From Holotrichia oblita (lineage: Eukaryota; Arthropoda; Insecta; Coleoptera; Scarabaeidae): DNA of 64,000 nt. Under the pieces are notes generated by a model, which had not been told where the DNA came from, did not search any database, and saw only the letters and a list, made by a program, of their open reading frames with translations. The stretch covers positions 2,914,001 to 2,978,000 of the forward strand of contig CM043016.1 in assembly GCA_023690525.1 (NCBI GenBank), written 5' to 3'. Below, piece by piece: positions 33,746 through 44,325 of the stretch; position 1 is the first letter of the stretch, and every line of letters begins with the position of its first letter. The position numbers and the translations under genes were made by a program.

Positions 33746-35627
33746 GAACATCTTTTCGGGATTTTAAATATGAATGAAATTCTTTTTAACCACGATTTGC
33801 AATCACTTCCATTACACATGATTTACAATATTAATAATCTTGAGGATAAAGTCAATTTTTTCACTAACAATATTTTGAATTTATTTGATACGCATGCTTC
33901 TTTTATTACACGCAAATTCACAAAAAAACCGGCACCTGATGGACCTTAGAGATAAGGCTAAATCTAGATACCGCCAAACTCAAAATCGTGCTCGTTGGAA
34001 CTATTATAAAGCACTTCGAAATCTTACTACTTCATCTTTAAAAAAAGAAAAAAAAGCTTATTTTCAATTTATTTCACGTAACACAATAAATAAACTTCTG
34101 TTTAAACAACTACACTATCTTGGGTTAAAATAAAAAAAAAAACACATCGGCCAGTATTCCTGTTGTTATGAACGATGTTAATGAGATAAATGAGTTTTTT
34201 GTTAATAGCATTGCAGATCTGCCTACCCTTTCCTCCACTGTTGATTTACCATTGCGAATAACACCATCTTTTTCTTTCAAGACGGTGGAGATAGCAGAGG
34301 TCCAGAAGATTGTTACGGGCATTAAATCAACATGCACTGGTCAGGATAACGTGAATATCTGCATGATTAATATGTGCTGCCCGTTCGTCTTGCCTTTTAT
34401 AACTGATATTATTAATACGTGTATTATAAGTAATACATTTCCTTCTAAATGGAAACATGCTTCAGTAATTCCTCTTCCTAAGGTTTCGCAGCCTAAGGAC
34501 TTCACAGATTTAAGACCAATTAGTATTTTTCCGACATTATCGAAAATTTTAGAAAAAGTTTTGTTTCAGCAAATCTCTACTTTTGTGAATGATAATAATA
34601 TTCTTCCAATCTCTCAGTCGGGATTCAGATACGGATATAGTTGCGAAACTGCCTTGTTACATGTTACAGATGACATCATAGCTGCTTCTGATCGAGGACT
34701 TATAACTATACTTACATTGTTGGACTTTAGCAAGGCGTTTGATACTGTTGACCATCGTGTTCTTAATAATATCTTAAAAAATGTTGGCTTTCATACTGAT
34801 GCAGTTCAATTGATTGGTAGCTATTTGTCTGACCGTGTGCAAAGTGTTACTTTTGATAACAAACAATCTTATCCACGGCCAATAGCTCTAGGTGTTCCTC
34901 AGGGGTCAATAGTTGGAGCTTTACTTTTTTCCATATATACCAGCTGCCTTCCTGACTTGATCAAACATTCGCATATTCACATGTATGCGGATGATATTCA
35001 ATTATATAAATCATTTCACCCACAAGACTGGCAACACGCAGCTGCGAACATCAATACCGACCTAAGTGTTATTCATGCTTTTGCTCGACGACATAATCTT
35101 CATATCAATGCTTTGAAATCTCAAGTCGTTTTGTTCGGTAATTCAAAAATATGTGATGAACTCAAAAGGTCTATTACTTTAAAGGTTGGGGATTCTGTTT
35201 TACCTGTAGTGGACAGTGTAAAGGATCTGGGATTGCTTCTTGCCTCGTCGCTTTAAGGGATTGTCTGTTAGTAGTCTTAGAATGAGTTTGTAGCGTGACC
35301 TGATATTGACTGGAGTTAATATTGGTAGTTGCAATTGTTGCAGTTTGTTTTTTTTTCTGGTGATTTGGCTATTTGTTGCTTATTATGATTACGTATTCTA
35401 CCACATAGTAAATTTGTGTATTTGTTTTGTTGGTATGAGTACACACAGAATTTAGCTTGTAATGTAATTTTAGGCATACGTTTTCCTTTTGCATGTTTTC
35501 TTACACACTTGGGGTTTAGATGTAAAAGCAGACTTTGTTTGAATCTCGCCCCGTGATTCTCTCTGTGGTTTATGTAGTCTCCCTCCCGTTTATAAGATTA
35601 TATATTATTATTATTATTATTATTATC
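33740..35627 (+). mobile_element. 5'-truncated LINE (CR1/Daphne-Jockey group)
   Basis: The element runs from the linker between endonuclease and RT to a (TTA)n tail at 35,605-35,627. The linker is in two frames: LEHLFGILNMNEILFNHDLQ-type sequence near 33,745, NINNLEDKVNFFTNNILNLF near 33,828, then DLRDKAKSRYRQTQNRARWN near 33,943. The endonuclease is absent because of truncation at the hAT terminus. The 3' UTR (35,257-35,600) has no gene. Confidence 0.8.
34168..35256 (+). CDS. LINE reverse transcriptase ORF (partial)
   Basis: A 362-codon open frame. RT blocks in order: HASVIPLPKVSQPKDFTDLR with PISIFPTLSKILE (about residues 98-129), SGFRYGYSCETALLHV (151-166), LLDFSKAFDTVDH with the first catalytic aspartate (184-196), LGVPQGSIVGALLF (241-254) and the catalytic YADD (273-276). 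DSVKDLGLLL near the end is the 'v.....yLGv.' block, after which a stop truncates the thumb and C-terminal part. The catalytic residues are intact. The frame upstream is broken and the endonuclease is missing, so it cannot retrotranspose alone. The methionine at 34,168 is only the first ATG after a stop. Confidence 0.8.
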   Translation: MNDVNEINEFFVNSIADLPTLSSTVDLPLRITPSFSFKTVEIAEVQKIVTGIKSTCTGQDNVNICMINMCCPFVLPFITDIINTCIISNTFPSKWKHASVIPLPKVSQPKDFTDLRPISIFPTLSKILEKVLFQQISTFVNDNNILPISQSGFRYGYSCETALLHVTDDIIAASDRGLITILTLLDFSKAFDTVDHRVLNNILKNVGFHTDAVQLIGSYLSDRVQSVTFDNKQSYPRPIALGVPQGSIVGALLFSIYTSCLPDLIKHSHIHMYADDIQLYKSFHPQDWQHAAANINTDLSVIHAFARRHNLHINALKSQVVLFGNSKICDELKRSITLKVGDSVLPVVDSVKDLGLLLASSL

Positions 35628-35905
35628 TATTTACTATTTAACTGCTACAAATCAAGGCATACAGTTGATGAAAAACGGTTATCCCACCCGCTGATCTTGC
35701 TCTCCCTTTTAAAGTCTAAACTGTTAGTAGCTCTTAAGCCCACTTATCTGCCAAGAATAGCCCGTGCTAGCTATGGGGTGTTACCGAACCTTACGGTCAA
35801 CTCTTCTCCTCTAAAGTGTTGTGATATTGCTAATCGACATTCCTTTGCGCGATTACATGCTGGGCCGTCGTTACAACAACACATGAAGGTGTTTCCGCCA
35901 CGACA
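35628..35905. other. Weak ORF, no gene recognised
   Basis: The plus-strand frame (128 codons from 35,535) crosses the (TTA)n tail and has no recognisable domain. Confidence 0.35.
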
Positions 35906-35906
35906 G

Positions 35907-36345
35907 GGTTGGACGACGTAGTGACCCTATCCAAAGTTTTGGCTGGCAGCTGAAGAGAACGAACTCCCAAATCGCGTCGAAGATTCCGTACAAACCATTG
36001 CGCGACCACAATCAGTTCAGTTCTGTTAGGCTTCTAGGATTTGGAGGTGAGTTTTAGCAACACAAGACCACGTAGATGAAGATGGATCTCAGGAAGACAA
36101 AATACAACTCAGCTGTTGCCGGCACGACTTGGTTGGAAAACGTAGTGACCTTATTCAAAATTTTGGCTGGCAATTGAAGAGGGCGAACCCCCAAATCCGC
36201 ATTGCGGACAAATCACTGCGCGACCACAACCACTTCAGTACTTTTGGGCTTCTAGAAGTTTGAGGTGAGTTTTAGCAACGCAAGACCACGTAGTATGGAT
36301 CTCAGGAAGAACATAATAAATCATAATTTTGATTTCAGGTAACAA
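35907..36345. repeat. Two-copy tandem repeat, period about 224 bp
   Basis: GGTTGGACGACGTAGTGACC (35,907) and GGTTGGAAAACGTAGTGACC (36,131) start two units. Both contain TTTTGGCTGGCA and GGTGAGTTTTAGCAACRCAA, followed by GACCACGTAG. Confidence 0.85.
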
Positions 36346-38495
36346 CGAGCGTCGAACTATCGTGTTGACGTCAGAACGAAGTGGTCAGCCGACTGTCGAG
36401 CGTCACGCAAAAATAGACGGAGCGGTGAGGCTACACGGCAGACCCGCAGATTCAAGGGTGTCTTGATTTTATTTTGATTGATTTTTCAGTCGTCATCTAC
36501 CAGTCCATTAAGAAATGATAAAACTTTCACTTCTTGCAGTTCCTTAAGTATACATACTAAGACATTGGTTCATAGGAAGTTATTTATTCAGAAAGGTGAT
36601 TCATACACGCTGGTACATTTTCGGTCGCCAGTTATGACTCACCCTGTATAACATGTACAGAGTGGTCAGATAAGAACGCAAAGTGCCGTATCTCTGAAAC
36701 TATTCGTCGTAGAGACTTGCGGTAAAAATTTTTATGACTAAAGTGGTCAAAAGGAGACCGTGGAAAATATTTTCAGATTTCCAAGATGGTCGCTAGGGGG
36801 CGTAACCGTCATCTTAAACTTTTGAAGTGATTTTTCACTGAAATCCACTCAGTAAATGTTACCAAAAAATATATGTTTTTTAAAGCTAAGCTTTACGCGA
36901 GTAATTTTTGTTTAACACTTTTTGATGTATCTATTAAAATAAAGTGGTGGGGGGTAATTCAATGTTTTTTAAAATAAACAGCTGTAACTCCTAAACGACT
37001 GAATGGATTTTAATAAACTTAGTCTTATTGGACAAAGCATTTATTGTTCCATCAAACGTACCTCTTGTGCACCGTTGCCAGCATGCAGATCTTTCCAAGA
37101 AACATTGGACAGCATTTATGTGAACAGGACAGTTTGATCCTGGGTAAAGTTTCTTACTGTAATTGCAGTCGGAAGAATGTGGTATGATCTGATAAATCGT
37201 CGTTCATCCTTAATGGCGTTCTTACCGTTGATAATACATCCATACACAGAGTCAAAAATTTCAGTTTTGGCTTGAGGAGCATTAGGATATCATCAAGCAT
37301 CTATCCTGATCTTCAATTGAACCATTATAAGGAGTTTTAGGGGTAGTGAGTCGAGTGAGAAGCAGATTTCCAACACCAATATCATCGAGGCAATTGCCGG
37401 ATGTTCTCTCTGTCTCTTTGGAATGCGTGACGTCGTATCCCTACCGTCGCCCATCACGAAATAGCCGAGAAAATGCTCCAGCTTGTTAAAATACTTTTTT
37501 AAATTTAAATTTTAGATTAATCTTGTAAGTGTAAACAATCTTGAAGGTGTGACATGATATCCTACGTTAGAATACAGTTTTTATATTTTCCCAAATCCAA
37601 ACAAGGTGTGTCTGTACATCTACAAATATCTAGATATTCTAGAACCGGTAGCGGACGTTTTATGTACATCAAAGAGAATCCTTGAAATCGATGACAAACG
37701 ACGCTTTGACGGCCTAATAGCGACGTGTTGTTGTGTTGTATGTCGAAAGGTGAAACCGATAATCATACGATCAGCGCATATACATATTATGTATACACCC
37801 AAGACAAGCATATGCGGGCGTATTTGCCGGTATTAGCGCACTATTATCTATGTACAATTAACGTGCCCTTTCGAAAGGAATTTGTGTTTATTTTTACTTC
37901 CACTTCGGTGTCCATTAGTTCTGTATGTATACATACATCCCACGTAAACATGTCAATTCACTTCTGTCTCCTATATTGTATTTCTTTGTTCGTAAATAGC
38001 AGACCGATGCCCCACACTTTTAACCTTCCATATTACTCGAAATATCTCCTCTTTAATTAGGATGCTATTTAATTATTTACATCACTGCACGACTGCTCTG
38101 AATATCATATTATTGTGTGCTAGATAAATAGATATAATTAATTAATTAATTAAATATTAATTAAAATGTTTTTCTTTTTACTTCCCTTCTGTCTTATTGA
38201 CATTTCACTGTTCCACTTGCCCTGATGACAGAAATGTCTGGTCGCGTCTTCAAATTGTGCGTATTGTTGTAGATGGTTAATTTGGGGTCCTGGTTACAAA
38301 ACTTCCCTGTTTAAGTTTTGCATTTGAAATCTTGGGAAATTTTTGTTGGAGCTATTGGAATTCACGACCATCCTTATCCATTGCTTTGATGAAATTCTTC
38401 ATCTTCAATCTTAATTTGATATATACAGTAGTGGTATATAGAAATATTTTATCAGATTCCACTTATGAAGTGCTTTATGATGTATATTCTATTGT
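36346..38495. other. No gene recognised; unclassified repeat near 36.65-37.1 kb
   Basis: CACCCTGTATAACATGTACA and AGTGGTCAGATAAGAACGCA, then 'GTATCTCTGAAAC' and 'CTAAACGACTGAATGGATTT', read like the noncoding subterminal region of a TIR element. TAATTAATTAATTAATTAAA forms a simple repeat at 38,135. ORFs at 37.6-38.06 kb have no domain. Confidence 0.4.
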
Positions 38496-38499
38496 TCAG

Positions 38500-39372
38500 G
38501 AATATACTGAGCCTTGACTGGTCAATTTTTAACAACGTCAATCTTTCATCCCAGTTGTAAGTCGAGTAGAATTGCTACAACTTTACGATCGCCGCTGATA
38601 TGCCATTTATATACTTTGTAATTAATTTTGTCGAGAAGACAAGTCATATGCTCATAAGTTTCCTTCATATGGACTGCGTAGCTAACCAGGATGGGAGGAT
38701 CAACGTTTCCTACGCGAAAAAGGACAGCTTTCAAACTCAATTTCGAAGCATCGATAAAAATACCCTATCAGCAGTAAATCATCGACTTTATTGCAAAATG
38801 AAAGACCTTCTTCGGTTGAAAAATACCATGACAGTTCTTTGTGGCGATTAAAATACACAGAAATATATGTGCCCGGAGCTAACAGAGCTTCCATTATTGA
38901 AGCCTAGATCCTAGTATGTCTGCTTCTGGAGTTTTTGACAAGTGCAGATCTTGAATAAGGTCATTTAATTCTGAGTGATTTACTAACAATAAACGAAGTT
39001 CACTCCTCTAGAAAGGGCAAATATTCCTCATCGCTGGTCGATAATAACTTGAAAATGTCTTCTTCTGTATCTGTAATGGTGTAGACTTCACTCGAAACAC
39101 CTATAGGTCCTTGGCACTGACAAGGCTTCTGAATATGGTACTGGACGGTGTGGATAAGAAGTCAGACTAGCGTAACAAATCTTGTTCTTATTTTTGTTGG
39201 AGAACCCAAAAGTTTTTGTGCAGCCAAAGCAGCAATCAGACAATTGGTTCGCTTGTTTATCCCAAATCATAGGTCTTGCAAATGTCATAGTGGTTGTGGT
39301 AAAAACTAGAATTAAAGTGTGAATGAAAAGATTCGCAGCTGTTGGTAGTCCTGTACAAAAAATCAGTTTCAC
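38500..39372 (-). pseudogene. Decayed copy of an unnamed repetitive arthropod protein
   Basis: Minus-strand pieces in order: RPMIWDKQANQLSDCCFGCT then KTFGFSNKNKNKICYASLTS and PHRPVPYSEALSVP (39,110-39,270), NDLIQDLHLSKTPEADILGS then RL, and LLAPGTYISVYFNRHKELSW then YFSTEEGLSFC (38,780-38,890). The last pieces are SYAVHMKETYEHMTCLLDKI and NYKVYKWHISGDRKVVAILL (38,555-38,690). This block order matches a protein I recall from many arthropod genomes as multicopy and uncharacterised: a C..C motif with 'YPnlpSa.RPVPHs', then 'LGSRLqekn.Lapgt', then 'hLKEtYe..k.vLekI.Y..h.W.icgDlKv...LLG'. Frames are broken by stops, so this is a relic. Its function is unknown. Confidence 0.6.
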
Positions 39373-39589
39373 TACACCATAATCTAGAATGAAATAAACA
39401 AATATTTTCTGAACTGTATTATTCTAGAATCTTTTGGCATTAAGTAGTATAATTCAGTGTTAAAATATTCTGTAGCTTTTCCTGGATTCAAGAATTGAAC
39501 ACCAAAATACATTTTCAAATATTTACCAATAGCTGAATTATTATTTCTATACTACAGCAACCAAACCAAGTTGTTGAATTTTTTTAAAC

Positions 39590-39850
39590 CAACTTTGGCA
39601 CAGATGGAAACTACATCCTTCACCTGATTTGACCTCCTCGGATTTTTACCTCTGGGGTCGTATAAAAGAACTAGTGTAAGGTACTCTAGGCCGGTACAAA
39701 CTAAAGAGGAATTATTGAACCGTATTTACCATGCGTTTACTAATATAAGTCCAGACGAACTTCGGAGATCTGTTTTGCGAGGAGTTTCCTGACAGAGTTA
39801 TTCTGTGTTTGAAACAAAATGGAGGTCATATAGAACAATTATTGTAATTT
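39590..39850 (+). pseudogene. Tc1/mariner-type transposase C-terminal fragment
   Basis: The plus strand reads SPDLTSSDFYLWGRIKELV (third catalytic-aspartate block, 'RSPDLtpLDFFLWGyiKe.V'). After frameshifts come EELLNRIYHAFTNISPDELR and RVILCLKQNGGHIEQLL, the usual C-terminal end of this family. The first two catalytic blocks are missing. It belongs to a different family from the mariners at 20-22 kb. Confidence 0.75.
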
Positions 39851-41949
39851 TACATTCTCTTATTATTTTTTGTCATTATGTTCCAATTTTTTGTTTTTAT
39901 TTTATATTTCGTTCTAAATGTTATGTACTAATGTCATGTTCTAATTAAAGTAAATTTTTTACCGTTTCATTAATGTTTATTTGGCTTCGAAAGGCAAGGG
40001 ATGTTTCTGTTTCTCCCAATAAAAACACATTAAAATAAAAAATATAGATTAACAAGAAACCACTGGAAATAGGTATAGGGAATGTTATAGCAAATCGATG
40101 CAGAATCATCGACATCACAACTTTTTCAACTTTTAAAATGATGTAATTGGTCATTAAATTTTGGATACCCTGTATGCGATAAGTCAGTTGTCAATATGGC
40201 ATTCGAAAGTATCATTCCTGTGCTTCCGTCTACCCCAGAAGCGTTTTCCACCAATCGAAATTGGTTAAAGGGCGCAATGCTCAAAACAGGGCTACATCTG
40301 TCAAAATTTTCAAAAAAATCAAGATATCTAAGAAAAAATTGAAAATAGGTATAGGGAAACCTGGTGAAACTCACTATGAAATTTTCTCGGGAATCCAAAA
40401 ATGAAATAATATACTGGGTGTTCCATTTAAAATAAGGAAGTTAATGGCGACTTCCGGTATAACCGGAAGTAGTATGATCTTGAAAATATTTGCTTTCTAC
40501 AATATTATATACTATTGGTTAGACTCTATTTTAATGTGCATGCAAACAAATTTAATTCTATAATTATGTCAATATAGTAATATAGAATTTACAGTTAAAG
40601 CGGATTAAATCTCTGGTCGAACTGACCAGTCATATTAATCTCTAAATTTTCGAATTACCTGAAATATTCTTAGCCGTGGTCAAGTTGACAAACGCTCCAA
40701 TTAAACATCTAGATACTTCAATATTTTAGTTCCATCATCTGCTGCTTGAGACAAACCATATATATTGTTAAGTCAGAGATCATGAAATATCAGCATTTTT
40801 TGCAAAATTTCAAGACTACGGATTGTTTATGAAACGTCCAACCATATTTCTGGCACATTTCTGTTTTCTATTCTGATTTTGCACTGCTTCTTTGATGGTT
40901 GGCATAAATATTTCACAAATCCTTGTCTTTGGAGTAGTTATTTTCATATTTAATCTGCTAAATCAAGACTTTATTATATCATTAATAGTAACCAGTTAAT
41001 CTGGTAAGCATCATTTTGTATACTTATCAGTAATAACTAAAAATATGGGATGGGTTCCCTGAACTACGATGTACTCGATCAAAATTGATTAAAACCCACG
41101 CCACGTCAGATACTGCTTTGTGTGGTATTCAATCTCTATTTTCATTAGTGTCCTCATTTCCACATTTGTTTCTTTGCTCACATTGTCCTTGCTTAACATT
41201 TCATTTCTTTTTGAATTCGTTTGTTTTTCAAAATTCTTCTTCGACTTATTTTCTTTTGTTTTTGAACAGTTTTGTTGTCGAGAGAGTAGTAGAAGTAGAC
41301 AGAAGTTTAGTAAGTAATTTTGCAAATCGAATTGGTGTTTGTATAGCCTGAGATATTTTTGAAGGGCTTTCATTTGGGCTTGTATTTCAGGAATTTAAAA
41401 TTTCAGAAAACAAAAAGAAAAGAATTTGATTATGGTAGCCCCACTACAATAGTTACAAGGTTGCAATTTTATAAGTATGTTTACTTCAGTAAAATACAGG
41501 GTCATTCACGGAACTGGTTCGTTAGAACTTTTTGATGTTCTCGAAATTCAACATTTCTGAAAACTTGTAAATTATAACTGATATCATCTAGACTAATCAG
41601 CAAAATTATTTCCAGTTTTTTGTATCAAGTATACAACTTTGTATCGAAACTTACTAAGACAACCTATGCCAAAAATCAGCCGGTTTTGAGTTATTCAATT
41701 ATTTTCAAATATAGGACCAATTGCAATGTTGTGTTCAAAATTCTATATTTCTGATGGCATTGCAGCTAAAGACCTCATATTTGTTATTAGCCGAAAACGA
41801 ATACTTACATCAAATTTACGTCTTAAAATTTATCATAATTTATACAGGATCGTCCATAATTCACGTTTATTTCAACCAAGTTTACGTCAATAAAAGCAAC
41901 GCCCTATATATTATTGCATTTTTGAATACACTTAATAATTTTCTTATTT
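39851..41949. other. No gene recognised; scattered transposon ends
   Basis: ATACTGGGTGTTCCATTTAA (40,412) and TACAGGGTCATTCACGGAAC (41,495) look like ends of small TIR elements. AAATAGGTATAGGGAA occurs at about 40,070 and again at about 40,344, suggesting a local duplication. A serine/phenylalanine-rich ORF at 41.1-41.35 kb is a composition artefact. Confidence 0.4.
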
Positions 41950-42559
41950 ATATTTAACTTTCAATAGTGAAATTTATGCATATTTGATATTCAAATACTG
42001 AAATTTGCACCTGTTTATAATTTCAATAACAAACTTCTCCGTATTTGACATTTAAACGTCAAATTCGGTCACATTCGACAGAAAAAAAAAATGAAACTTG
42101 TGCATATTTGACATTTCAATAATCCAATTTGTCAAAACTCGTCCGCATTTAACATTTTAATGTCGGATTTGTCCAAATTTGATATTTAAATAATCAAATT
42201 TGGCAATATTCGACGTTTAAATGACCAAACTAGTACATATTTGACGTTTAAATGCCAAAGTTGTCTGTATTCAAAATTTCAGTACTTACTGCAAATTGAA
42301 TCTATAGGTATATCATTTCAGTATCAAACTTCTTCCATATTTGACATTTAAACGTCAAATACGGTCACATTCGGCAGAAAAAAAAAGAAACTTGTGCATA
42401 TTTGACATTTCAATAATCCAATTTGTCAAAACTCGTCCGCATTTGACATTTTAATGTCGGATTTGTCCAATTTTGATATTTAAATAATTAAATTTGGCAA
42501 TATTCGACGTTTAAATGCCTAACTTGTCTGTATTCAACATTTCAGTACTGCAAATTGAA
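41950..42559. repeat. Satellite with TTTGACATTTAAACGTCAAA motif, part 1
   Basis: Short palindromic motif TTTGACATTTAAACGTCAAA and its variants recur every 30-40 bp within a longer unit of about 300 bp (compare 42,040 with 42,340). The same satellite continues beyond the nested insertions to 44,320. Confidence 0.88.
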
Positions 42560-43613
42560 TATATAGGTGGCTGCATGTCGCCAGCCCCCCCATAATCGAT
42601 TTTTTAAATTCTTTCTGGACTAAAGTTTTGTACCCATTTTGTACCGTTTTGTACCAAAAATAAAAAATTTTGTACCTCGCCCGTTTAGAAGATATACTCA
42701 ATTTTAGATGGGGGGCCAGGGACATGCCAGCCCCCCCATGTCGGAATTTCAAAATTTCACTTATGCCATCGTATTGTACTAGTTTTGTACCGTTTTGTAC
42801 CACAAAGCAAACATTTTGTACCTCGTTAGTTTTTGAGATATAATCGATCTTAAGTAGAGTGCTAGCAACCCCATTTCGGAATTTCAAAATTTCACTTACG
42901 CCATCGTATTGTACTAGTTTTGTACCGTTTTGTACCACAAAGAATACATTTTGTACCTCGTTAGTTTTTGAGATATAATCGATCTTAAGTAGAGTGTTAG
43001 CCTCCCCATATCGGAATTTCAAAATTTCAGTTATGCCATCGTATTGTACTAGTTTTGTACCGTTTTGTACCACAAAGAAAACATTTTGTACCTCGTTAGT
43101 TTTTGAGATATAATCGATCTTAAGTAGAGTGTTAGCCTTCCCATATCGGAATTTCAAAATTTCAGTTATGCCATCGTATTGTACTAGTTTTGTACCGTTT
43201 TGTACCACAAAGCAAACATTTTGTACCTCGTTAGTTTTTGAGATATAATCGATCTTAAGTAGAGTGCTAGCAACCCCATTTCGGAATTTCAAAATTTCAC
43301 TTACGCCATCGTATTGTACTAGTTTTGTACCGTTTTGTACCACAAAGAATACATTTTGTACCTCGTTAGTTTTTGAGATATAATCGATCTTAAGTAGAGT
43401 GTTAGCCTCCCCATATCGGAATTTCAAAATTTCAGTTATGCCATCGTATTGTACTAGTTTTGTACCGTTTTGTACCACAAAGAAAACATTTTGTACCTCG
43501 TTAGTTTTTGAGATATAATCGATCTTAAGTAGAGTGTTAGCCTTCCCATATCGGAATTTCAAAATTTCAGTTATGCCATCGTATTGTACTAGTTTTGTAC
43601 CGTTTTGTACCAC
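42534..43613 (-). CDS. Open frame across seven 135-bp repeats (45-residue units)
   Basis: One minus-strand frame of 359 codons runs through the whole array because the unit is exactly 135 bp (45 codons) with no stop. Each unit reads roughly VVQNGTKLVQYDGITEILKF, RYGKANTLLKIDYISKTNEV and QNVFF. Units differ at positions such as GKAN/GEAN/GVAS and F/C. Units 1-3 and 4-6 are near-identical, so a 405-bp block has doubled. The last 45 residues read out of the array into the element end and flanking satellite. I do not know a function. It may be a repeat frame kept open by chance rather than a gene, and no promoter or splice evidence is visible. Confidence 0.4.
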   Translation of the reverse strand: MVQNGTKLVQYDGITEILKFRYGKANTLLKIDYISKTNEVQNVFFVVQNGTKLVQYDGITEILKFRYGEANTLLKIDYISKTNEVQNVFFVVQNGTKLVQYDGVSEILKFRNGVASTLLKIDYISKTNEVQNVCFVVQNGTKLVQYDGITEILKFRYGKANTLLKIDYISKTNEVQNVFFVVQNGTKLVQYDGITEILKFRYGEANTLLKIDYISKTNEVQNVFFVVQNGTKLVQYDGVSEILKFRNGVASTLLKIDYISKTNEVQNVCFVVQNGTKLVQYDGISEILKFRHGGAGMSLAPHLKLSISSKRARYKIFYFWYKTVQNGYKTLVQKEFKKSIMGGLATCSHLYIQFAVLKC

Positions 43614-43674
43614 AAAGCAAACATCTTGTACTGTGGGGGAGGGGAGGGGCTGGCGACATGCAGCCTATATAGGT
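42560..43674. mobile_element. 1,097-bp TIR transposon nested in the satellite (9-bp TSD)
   Basis: GGCTGCATGTCGCCAGCCCC (42,569-42,588) is the exact inverse of 43,646-43,665. The 9-bp TATATAGGT immediately outside (42,560-42,568 and 43,666-43,674) is an exact target-site duplication. The uninterrupted satellite at 42,300 (GAATCTATAGGTATATC) shows the empty-site form. A 9-bp duplication suits Mutator-like elements. No transposase is encoded, so it is non-autonomous. The interior is a 135-bp tandem array. Confidence 0.92.
42730..43640. repeat. 135-bp tandem repeat array with 405-bp higher-order unit
   Basis: GCCATCGTATTGTACTAGTT starts at 42,765, 42,900, 43,035, 43,170, 43,305, 43,440 and 43,575, so the period is exactly 135 bp throughout. 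Every unit contains TACTAGTTTTGTACCGTTTT and GATATAATCGATCTTAAGTA. Confidence 0.97.
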
Positions 43675-43932
43675 ATATCATTTCAGTATCAAACTTCTTC
43701 CATATTTGACATTTAAACGTCCAATTCCGTTACATTCGGCAGAAAAAGAATATGAAACTTGTGCATATTTGACATTTCAATAATCCAATTTGTCAATACT
43801 TGTCTGCATTTGACATTTTAATGTCGGATTTGTCCAAATTTGATATTTAAATAATCAAATTTGGCAATATTCGACGTTTAAATGACCAAACTAGTACATA
43901 TTTGACGTTTAAATGCCAAACTTCTCTGTGTT
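43675..43932. repeat. Satellite, part 2 (between the nested insertions)
   Basis: Continues the unit interrupted at 42,560: TATCATTTCAGTATCAAACT, then TTTGACATTTAAACGTCCAA. Confidence 0.85.
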
Positions 43933-44228
43933 CAACTGTGATGTCCCCAGTGAGGGGGACCAGGTTCTGCTCTGGAGGGTGAGGTTGATCACCATTAATT
44001 CACACTACTCGTAATTCATGTACGTTTATTAGTCTTACTGGTACTACAACAATAATTGTACTCTCCTTATTCTCTATACTTATATCTATATATATATAAC
44101 TGTGATGTATTTGTTACCTAATTAATAATGCAATCGCTGCATATTCCTATTGCTACAAACCTTAACCTAGATACATTATTGTGTATTTATTTATTTAACT
44201 TAACCTACTTATTACACCATTACACAAC
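43933..44228. mobile_element. Solo LTR, 288 bp, with 4-bp TSD
   Basis: CAAC at 43,933-43,936 and 44,225-44,228 flank a segment starting TGTGATGTCCCCAGTGAGGG and ending ACACCATTACA. The TGTGATG start and CATTACA end give the TG...CA ends and short inverted repeat of an LTR. Removing it restores the satellite phrase GTTCAACATTTCAATACTG. No second LTR or internal region is present, so it is a solo LTR, probably of a Ty3/Gypsy or BEL-type element judging by the 4-bp duplication. Confidence 0.88.
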
Positions 44229-44325
44229 ATTTCAATACTGCAAATTGAATCTATAGGTATATCATTTCAGTATCAAACTTCTTCCATGTTTGACATTTAA
44301 ACGTCAAATTTGTTCATGACAAATG
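44229..44325. repeat. Satellite, part 3
   Basis: ATTTCAATACTGCAAATTGA through TTTGACATTTAAACGTCAAA completes the satellite block after the solo LTR. Confidence 0.8.

Noticed and set aside
41085..41373. Serine/phenylalanine-rich ORF and its antisense lysine/asparagine-rich partner
   Set aside because: Low-complexity composition on both strands with no motif.
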